A stretch of DNA of 32,736 nt, from NCBI GenBank assembly GCA_013334525.1, contig JAAXXK010000030.1, forward strand, positions 1 to 32,736, given 5' to 3'. This DNA is from Chlorobiaceae bacterium (lineage in GTDB: Bacteria; Bacteroidota; Chlorobiia; Chlorobiales; Chlorobiaceae). Below, in pieces: positions 27,507-32,736 of this stretch (positions are counted from its first letter, which is position 1; every line of letters begins with the position of its first letter). Made by a program: the position numbers and the translations under genes. The notes beneath the pieces are model-generated. The model made no database searches. It saw nothing but the letters and a program-made list of their open reading frames with translations, and was not told the origin of the DNA.

Positions 27507-27569
27507 CTGTATACCCCTGTGGTTGATCCCTTAATTTATACCGATCAATAATAACATCCTGCACGCGAA

Positions 27570-28496
27570 TCAGAAACCGCTCGCTTGCCACGCTTTGATC
27601 CTGGACGTCAGCGCGGGCAGAAACTGAACGATATCCGCCACGACAAGCAGATCCGCTACATCTCCTATAGGAGCATCGCGATCCGTGTTGACGGCAAGAA
27701 CAAAGCCTGCGCCTCTCATACCTGCCACATGCTGGATGGCTCCCGAAATTCCGCACGCCACATAGAGTTCCGGGGAGACGGTCTGTCCGGTGGTTCCGAC
27801 CTGAAGACTGCGCTGGAGCCATCCGGCATCGACGACCGGGCGGCTGGCACCGATTTCGCCACCGAGAACAGAGGCCAGGTCCCGTACGAGATCGAGATGC
27901 TCCTGCTTGCCGATACCCCGACCGGCGCTGACGATCACCGTTGCACGGGACAGGTCCACTCCCGCCTCGGGTTTCCTGGAACCGATATATTCGACTCTCG
28001 TGGCCTGATCAGCATCAATCGGGATAATTTCCGGAATCCCGGAAATCCTGAGTGCCGGAAAAGCTCCGGGCTGAAGCGTCAGGACAAAAGAAGAGGTCGA
28101 TGGCTTGACCGTCCGTCGCATCTTACCGTTGCAGCTGTCGACCGTAAAACCCTCGCCATCGATACCGGTCACTGCGGAAACCTGTGCAACCTTCATGGCC
28201 GCGGCAACCCTTGGCGCCAGGTCCCACCCGTACGAAGAGTGGAGAAAGACTACTGCATCAGGCCGCTCCTGATCGATGGCCTTCAGCACCAGCCGCTTGT
28301 GAACCTCCGGATTATACTCCCCGTACAGCCGGATATCGGCCAGATAGAGCCGACCGCTGAACAAGGGCAGAACATCCGGAGAGCCAACGAGAACCATCGA
28401 TGTCTCGGCGCCGAGCACATCGGCAAAGCCGAAAAGTTCGAGCACTTCGCCAGGAAGACGACCGTCACGGCTCTCCCCAACCAACAGAAGCTTCAT
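27570..28496 (-). CDS. etfA: Electron transfer flavoprotein alpha subunit
   Basis: A 308-residue EtfA. The C-terminal FAD-binding half (about 185-300) shows VSAGRGIGKQEHLDLV, SRPVVDAGW, VGTTGQTVSPELYVACGISG and the final NTDRDAPIGDVADLLVVAD. It pairs with EtfB and carries electrons from acyl-CoA-type dehydrogenases to a quinone reductase. Its ATG overlaps the etfB stop as ATGA (28493-28496), so the subunits are translationally coupled. No acyl-CoA dehydrogenase is in the window, so its donor is unknown. Confidence 0.94.
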   Translation of the reverse strand: MKLLLVGESRDGRLPGEVLELFGFADVLGAETSMVLVGSPDVLPLFSGRLYLADIRLYGEYNPEVHKRLVLKAIDQERPDAVVFLHSSYGWDLAPRVAAAMKVAQVSAVTGIDGEGFTVDSCNGKMRRTVKPSTSSFVLTLQPGAFPALRISGIPEIIPIDADQATRVEYIGSRKPEAGVDLSRATVIVSAGRGIGKQEHLDLVRDLASVLGGEIGASRPVVDAGWLQRSLQVGTTGQTVSPELYVACGISGAIQHVAGMRGAGFVLAVNTDRDAPIGDVADLLVVADIVQFLPALTSRIKAWQASGF

Positions 28497-29284
28497 CGCG
28501 CACCTCCCCTGCGAAGCACCTTGGTCTTTGCGTCAAGCATTGCGACAACCTGATCGGCAATTTGCCCAACCTCGCCCTCAAGAATACGCCCTGCGTTTTT
28601 ACGTTCATGATGCCGGAATCCGGCGACCGACGAAAGAGATGCGTCAACCCCGACCTCTTCGGGCCTCAAGACAGATATCTCTTTTTTCTTCGATTTCATG
28701 ATGTTGGGCAAGGTCGGGTAACGCGGAATATTTAGCCCCTGCTGACAGGTAAGGAGAGCCGGCGACTTCAGCCTTGCGATGCCCCGTATGCCTCCTTCGA
28801 GCTCACGCTCGACCGTCACGCTGTGGTCCGACCATTCAAACGCCATGATGCCGCTCACACATGAAACCCCCAACTTTTCGGCAACCAATACCCCCACCTG
28901 GGCCGAACCGCGATCCTCGGACTGCATACCGGTGAATATGAGGTCGTAAGTCCGGTTCATGGCGTGGCCGGCGATCATCGATGCGATCTGCCATGGATCA
29001 CGCTCCGATGCCTCCGGATCATCGATATGCACGCCACGGTCGCACCCCATGGCCAGCGCCTTGCGAATCGTCTCGACCACCCGCATCGGCCCGACGGAAA
29101 GCACGGTCACTTCAGGAGTCCCGCCAAGCAGCTCCTTGAGCCTGAGCGCCTCTTCAACCGCATATTCATCGCAGTCGTTCATCCTGAAAACAAGGCCGGC
29201 ATCATCGAACCAGGTAGCTGCGGCATTGGGCATAAAACGCCCGCCCGGGTCAGGCACCTGTTTTATGCAAACAAGAATATTCAT
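28493..29284 (-). CDS. etfB: Electron transfer flavoprotein beta subunit
   Basis: A 263-residue EtfB starting MNILVCIKQVPDPGGRF, with MNDCDEYAVEEALRLKE and the nucleotide-binding FTGMQSEDRGSAQVGVLVAE. It binds AMP, or FAD in bifurcating types, and partners with EtfA. It is the first gene of an etfB-etfA unit with a 4-base stop/start overlap; the thioesterase gene follows further on. Confidence 0.95.
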   Translation of the reverse strand: MNILVCIKQVPDPGGRFMPNAAATWFDDAGLVFRMNDCDEYAVEEALRLKELLGGTPEVTVLSVGPMRVVETIRKALAMGCDRGVHIDDPEASERDPWQIASMIAGHAMNRTYDLIFTGMQSEDRGSAQVGVLVAEKLGVSCVSGIMAFEWSDHSVTVERELEGGIRGIARLKSPALLTCQQGLNIPRYPTLPNIMKSKKKEISVLRPEEVGVDASLSSVAGFRHHERKNAGRILEGEVGQIADQVVAMLDAKTKVLRRGGAR

Positions 29285-29606
29285 CGATACTACGTTCAGT
29301 TAATGGCAATAACGCAGGTGCAGACGCATATGAAGCCCGCGCTCACGAGACAATCCATTCATGGGGCTGAGCCTCCATTATGGGGGACAACTCGGCCTTT
29401 AATCGGCTTTAGCAAGAAGTCGCATCTACGCAACTTATTCGCTATTTCGCTTGTTTATAACTAAATATGCAGAGAATTCGGCTCATTGATGATTCTATGC
29501 GGAACAAAATCGGATCATTTTTCATTCTTATTATTAATGGATGATTTTTATAAATTTAATTGTGAATAAGTACAATTTCGATGTAAAAAACTAAACGCTT
29601 ACTACC
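29285..29606. other. Divergent intergenic region between etfB and an OMP gene
   Basis: This 322-base region separates divergent genes. The half next to the outer-membrane protein gene (about 29485-29600) is strongly A/T rich and probably carries its promoter, though I cannot pick a convincing -35/-10 pair. I see no open frame, RNA gene or long repeat. Confidence 0.5.
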
Positions 29607-30194
29607 ATGAAAAAGATTGTCATGCCTTTGCTGGTTGCCGGGTTATTCGCCATTCCTTCCCTCAGTCAGGCAGCAACGACTCCTTATGTCAGCGCTTCCG
29701 GTGGATTGGGATTGCTGAACAATTCGACTGTTGACGGCGTAAATGATGCGATAACGTACAAGACAGGTTACCTGGCTAACGGTGCTGTCGGACTGAAAGC
29801 TGACAATACGCGCATTGAGGCCGAGATTGGATATCACAGCAACGATGTTGACACATCGGTATACTCCGGCCCACGTGGCGCACATGTTTCGATGTGGACG
29901 TTCATGGCCAATGGTTATGTTGATTTCACTACGAAAGACTCCAACCTTACCCCTTATGTCATGGGCGGACTTGGTGTTGCCGATGCATCGATAAGCGGTG
30001 GTAATTGGGGCGACTCCTCCGGTTCGACCGAGTTTGCATGGCAGGTTGGCGCAGGTGTCGGAATCAAGGCATCCAACAAGATGACCGTTGACGTAGGTTA
30101 CCGTTATCTGTCACCCTCTGATGCTACCTTCAGTGGACGTCAGGTTTCACTGGCCAGCAGCAACATCCTTGTCGGCATCAGGTGTGCATTCTAA
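29607..30194 (+). CDS. Outer-membrane beta-barrel protein
   Basis: A 195-residue protein with a clear signal peptide (basic start, hydrophobic core, cleavage near SQA at 20-22). The mature part is rich in Gly, Ser, Thr and aromatic residues in alternating strands (PYVSASGGLGLL, NRIEAEIGYH-like, WQVGAGVGIKAS, VDVGYRYL), and ends with a C-terminal Phe, the outer-membrane assembly signal. The pattern fits a small 8-stranded barrel of the OmpA/OmpX-like superfamily. Its function is unknown. A strong bidirectional hairpin follows. Confidence 0.85.
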   Translation: MKKIVMPLLVAGLFAIPSLSQAATTPYVSASGGLGLLNNSTVDGVNDAITYKTGYLANGAVGLKADNTRIEAEIGYHSNDVDTSVYSGPRGAHVSMWTFMANGYVDFTTKDSNLTPYVMGGLGVADASISGGNWGDSSGSTEFAWQVGAGVGIKASNKMTVDVGYRYLSPSDATFSGRQVSLASSNILVGIRCAF

Positions 30195-30218
30195 GCACTT
30201 CAGCTTACAACAAATCGT

Positions 30219-30253
30219 AAAAAAAGGCTCCGGTATACCGGGGCCTTTTTTTA
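30219..30253. terminator. Bidirectional intrinsic terminator
   Basis: A-run, GGCtCCGG, TATA loop, CCGGgGCC and T-run lie between the outer-membrane protein gene (plus) and the convergent M24 peptidase gene (minus). The A- and T-runs on both sides suit termination in either direction. Confidence 0.88.
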
Positions 30254-30263
30254 TGGTGTTGCC

Positions 30264-31445
30264 TCAAACAGCCACAATCAAGTCCGGCAGGTCGCTCAGC
30301 CTCTGCCCGCCCTGATCGGTAACCACAAAGGTGTTTTCGATACCGATAACCCCCTTGCCCGGCAAAACAAACTTGGGCTCCACGGCAATCACCTGGCCGG
30401 CCATCAACGGCATGGCGAATCCCTGGGCGAGCACCGGAAGTTCATCGAGTTCCAGGCCGACACCGTGCCCGACAAATCTTGACTGCTCACCTGGCATACC
30501 CATGAAGTTGCCACCGAACCCTGCACTTTCGGCCATCGTGGCCGCCAGTTTGTAGATCTCCTCGCAAATCGCCCCCGGCACCATCGCGCGGCGTACCGCC
30601 TCCTGGATATCGAGCGAAACATCGAACGCCCGCTGAAGTTCAGGGTCGATCGAGCCGATCACGAAAATGCGGGTCATATCGACGATGTAACCGTTGTATA
30701 CACCGGCAAAATCGACCAGGACCGGCTCATTCGCCTTGATCTCGTCCAATGAGGCTCCTTGCGGGGAAGCGCTCGAAAGCCCTTTGCCTGTCACGGCTCC
30801 GTCGAAAAAACCATAGCTTGTCGCCCCGGACGAAACGGCAAGACCGCCGAACAACTCCTGGTTGAATGCCCTCATGCGCACATACCCTTCATGGCCGCTC
30901 CTGCGCAGGCGGTACTCGATCTCTGCGGCAAGGTCGAGCTCACGCATTCCCGCTTTGAGAAACCGGGGCACCTCTGCAAAGACAGCAGAAAGTTTAGCTG
31001 CGCTGAACCGGATCTGCTCGATCTCATATGGCGACTTGACCGATCGCAACTCTCGAACGATCATCGAAATATCGACGAAGCTCCGGCCAGGCAACACTTT
31101 TGAATAATAGGCCTGCTGCTGCACAGGCACGGCATCGAAAGTCATGCCAACCGTCAAATACGCTTCTCCGAGAGTTGTCGACAACTCCTTTCCCGATGGA
31201 AAAGGACGGATATCGACGATCGGGCTCTCCTGGCGGGCACGGGAAAGGCTTTTCCTGACCAGCAACATAGGCTGGCCGTCCGCCGGAATCCAGAGTGCCG
31301 AGTTCTGGCGCGTGCCTGTAAAATAGTAGATATCGACCGGCATCAACAGCAACGCAGCCTGTACCCCCTTGCCCGTCAGCATCTCCTGCATTCGGGAAAC
31401 CCGCTGCTGTAATTCGTTTGCTGTCAACATAGTTTGATAATTCAT
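30264..31445 (-). CDS. M24 family peptidase (Xaa-Pro aminopeptidase-like)
   Basis: A 393-residue protein with a creatinase-type N-terminal domain (1-135) and a pita-bread M24 catalytic domain. All five metal ligands are visible: Asp245 (VDFAG), Asp256 (IVDMTR), His327 (VGHGVGLELDELP), Glu356 (AVEPKF) and Glu370 (GIENTF). It probably removes N-terminal residues preceding proline; specificity is inferred. No signal peptide, so cytoplasmic. An alternative start lies at 31430. It is about 100 bases downstream of the Fe-S oxidoreductase gene on the same strand. Confidence 0.9.
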   Translation of the reverse strand: MNYQTMLTANELQQRVSRMQEMLTGKGVQAALLLMPVDIYYFTGTRQNSALWIPADGQPMLLVRKSLSRARQESPIVDIRPFPSGKELSTTLGEAYLTVGMTFDAVPVQQQAYYSKVLPGRSFVDISMIVRELRSVKSPYEIEQIRFSAAKLSAVFAEVPRFLKAGMRELDLAAEIEYRLRRSGHEGYVRMRAFNQELFGGLAVSSGATSYGFFDGAVTGKGLSSASPQGASLDEIKANEPVLVDFAGVYNGYIVDMTRIFVIGSIDPELQRAFDVSLDIQEAVRRAMVPGAICEEIYKLAATMAESAGFGGNFMGMPGEQSRFVGHGVGLELDELPVLAQGFAMPLMAGQVIAVEPKFVLPGKGVIGIENTFVVTDQGGQRLSDLPDLIVAV

Positions 31446-31549
31446 TCGTTGAAATAGACGATTTCATGCGTAGCTCACCTGAGCAGCGACCTGTTTCCTG
31501 ATCACCCGGGCCGAGTGATGTGAACCCGACCTTTGCCCCGTCAACTATA

Positions 31550-32736
31550 TCATCCCTCCATCCTTGAGGCGACGATCTCAGCCAGATCAAGGGTTTTCAT
31601 ACCCATCTCAGGGCCACTGCTCCTGTTGGCATCCTCGAACATGGAAAGGCAGAAGGGACAGGCCGACACCAGCATGGGCGAACCGCTCTCTTTGGCCATG
31701 CGTACACGTTCGGCATTGATGCGTCGGCCCGGCTTCTCCTCGGCAAGGATGAGCCCGCCCCCTGCTCCGCAACAGAAGCTCTCGCGTCCCGAACTCTCCA
31801 TCTCGACCAGTCGCCCACCGGCATACCTGATTACTTCGCGTGGTTCATCGACGATATCCTTGTACCTCGACAGATAACATGAGTCGTGATAGGTGCAACC
31901 AAAGGGCTCCGGCGTCAGTTTCAACCGTTTGTCTTCGATCAACCGGTGAATGAAGGTCGAGTGATGTTCGACGGGAACATCAAACCCAAGCTCCCGGTAA
32001 TCCCTGCCGAGAGTATTGAAACAGTGGGGGCAGGCCGTCACGATGCGTTTGACCTTATAGGTTCGGAATGCCCCGATATTGAGTTCAGCCGTCATCCGGT
32101 AGAGATATTCGTTTCCGAGCTTCCTGACCGGCTCTCCACAACACCGCTCCTGGCTGCCGAGAATCCCGACCTTGATGCCTGCCGCGGCACATATCCGGAT
32201 AAAGCTTGCGGCGACCTTGCGATTTCGGGAATCAAACGACGCGTAGCAACCAGTAAAATAGAGTATATCGACTTCGCTCCCTTCAGCCATGATGCTGACC
32301 GGAAGCCCCCTGGACCAGTCACCCCTCGATGCATAGGGAAGGCCGAACGGATTGCCGTTCACCTCGATACCGTCACAGGCCCTCCGGACCTCCTCTCCTG
32401 GAAAATCACCATCCATAAGCATGAGGCTTCGCCGCATCTCGAGAATCTTGACGATAGGTTCGATGCCAGTCGGGCATATCTGTTCGCATGACCCGCAGGT
32501 AGTGCACGACCAGATCGCATCTCGGGTCAGCGTATCAATCAGGCCTGGTTTCGTAGTCAATTCTGCCAGCATCCCTATCTGCCTGACTACCGTCATGGGC
32601 GAGAGTGGCTTGCCGGTGACATATGCCGGACAGCGATCCTGGCACCGTTTACACAATGTGCAGGCATCGGAGTCGAACAGGTCTTTCCAGGAAAGATCAC
32701 TAATGACCGAAGCGCCGAAATGCTCAATGGTATCGT
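31550..32736 (-). CDS. Fe-S oxidoreductase with two CCG domains (HdrD/GlpC-like), 5' end outside window
   Basis: The frame is open to the window edge, so the N-terminus is missing. Two 4Fe-4S motifs of CxxCxxCxxxCP form come first (CTLCKRCQDRCP, CTTCGSCEQICP). Two cysteine-rich CCG domains follow: TGCYAS...RCCGEP...CPHC, and DSCYLS...FCCGAGGG...CPFC. This is the layout of heterodisulfide reductase subunit D and of GlpC and Etf-linked quinone reductases. It probably takes electrons from a flavoprotein and passes them to quinone or a thiol system. An N-terminal membrane domain may lie beyond the edge. Proximity to etfBA makes a link with them possible but they are not contiguous. Confidence 0.85.
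   Translation of the reverse strand, partial: DTIEHFGASVISDLSWKDLFDSDACTLCKRCQDRCPAYVTGKPLSPMTVVRQIGMLAELTTKPGLIDTLTRDAIWSCTTCGSCEQICPTGIEPIVKILEMRRSLMLMDGDFPGEEVRRACDGIEVNGNPFGLPYASRGDWSRGLPVSIMAEGSEVDILYFTGCYASFDSRNRKVAASFIRICAAAGIKVGILGSQERCCGEPVRKLGNEYLYRMTAELNIGAFRTYKVKRIVTACPHCFNTLGRDYRELGFDVPVEHHSTFIHRLIEDKRLKLTPEPFGCTYHDSCYLSRYKDIVDEPREVIRYAGGRLVEMESSGRESFCCGAGGGLILAEEKPGRRINAERVRMAKESGSPMLVSACPFCLSMFEDANRSSGPEMGMKTLDLAEIVASRMEG

Noticed and set aside
31886-32491. 201-residue open frame antisense to the Fe-S oxidoreductase gene
   Set aside because: The minus-strand gene has unmistakable cysteine motifs; the opposite frame has no recognisable features.

Overview
The window looks like a chromosomal segment of a green sulfur bacterium (Chlorobiaceae). 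It carries bchZ, a subunit of chlorophyllide a reductase needed for bacteriochlorophyll a. It also has clear Gram-negative envelope genes: a lipoprotein, an outer-membrane beta-barrel with a C-terminal Phe, and a heptosyltransferase-like GT9 enzyme. Glycine dehydrogenase is in the split gcvPB form, and ribosome-binding sites are weak. The genus assignment is inference; no database was consulted. Most genes are housekeeping. No prophage, CRISPR array, secondary-metabolite cluster or transposase gene is visible.

Layout. 1-460 (minus): an intact tRNA-Asn(GTT) followed downstream by three tandem, altered copies of its 3' half with duplicated hairpins. 630-7922 (plus): the lipid synthesis operon DUF177-rpmF-plsX-fabH-fabD-fabG-acpP-fabF-rnc, with hairpins on both sides of acpP. 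8144-9163: a small basic ORF and an exported cupredoxin-like protein. 9437-10897: gcvPB, closed by a strong hairpin. 11050-12804: exported GH3 glycosidase. 12893-14302: bchZ. 14357-14578: a 222-bp MITE-like element with a nested inverted repeat. 14834-19163: thrS-infC-rpmI-rplT-pheS. 19176-20777 (minus): an unrecognised lipoprotein plus helical-protein pair, visibly lower in G+C. 20941-21333 (minus): an isolated DUF6858-like gene. 21533-23272 (minus): rpsF-ssb-rpsR-rplI. 23472-25764 (minus): TPR protein, GT9 glycosyltransferase and xth, coupled by stop/start overlaps. 25942-27087: class II Fic protein. 27093-29284 (minus): hotdog thioesterase, etfA and etfB. 29607-30194: outer-membrane beta-barrel. 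30264-31445 (minus): M24 peptidase. 31550 to the window end (minus): an Fe-S oxidoreductase of the HdrD/GlpC type, cut by the window edge.

How the genes work together. PlsX and the Fab enzymes supply acyl-ACP for membrane lipids, and DUF177, rpmF and rnc tie this operon to ribosome and rRNA production. The thrS-infC-rpmI-rplT-pheS and rpsF-ssb-rpsR-rplI clusters are translation and replication units. EtfB/EtfA and the Fe-S oxidoreductase are of the types that pass electrons from flavoprotein dehydrogenases toward quinone, but they are not contiguous here and their partner dehydrogenase is not visible.

The least ordinary parts are the tRNA-Asn 3'-half array at the left edge, the nested palindromic element upstream of thrS, the unrecognised lipoprotein pair, and the Etf/Fe-S oxidoreductase neighbourhood. 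I see no convincing complete new system. Start codons were chosen by conserved N-termini and RBS context, and many are earlier or later than the longest open frame.
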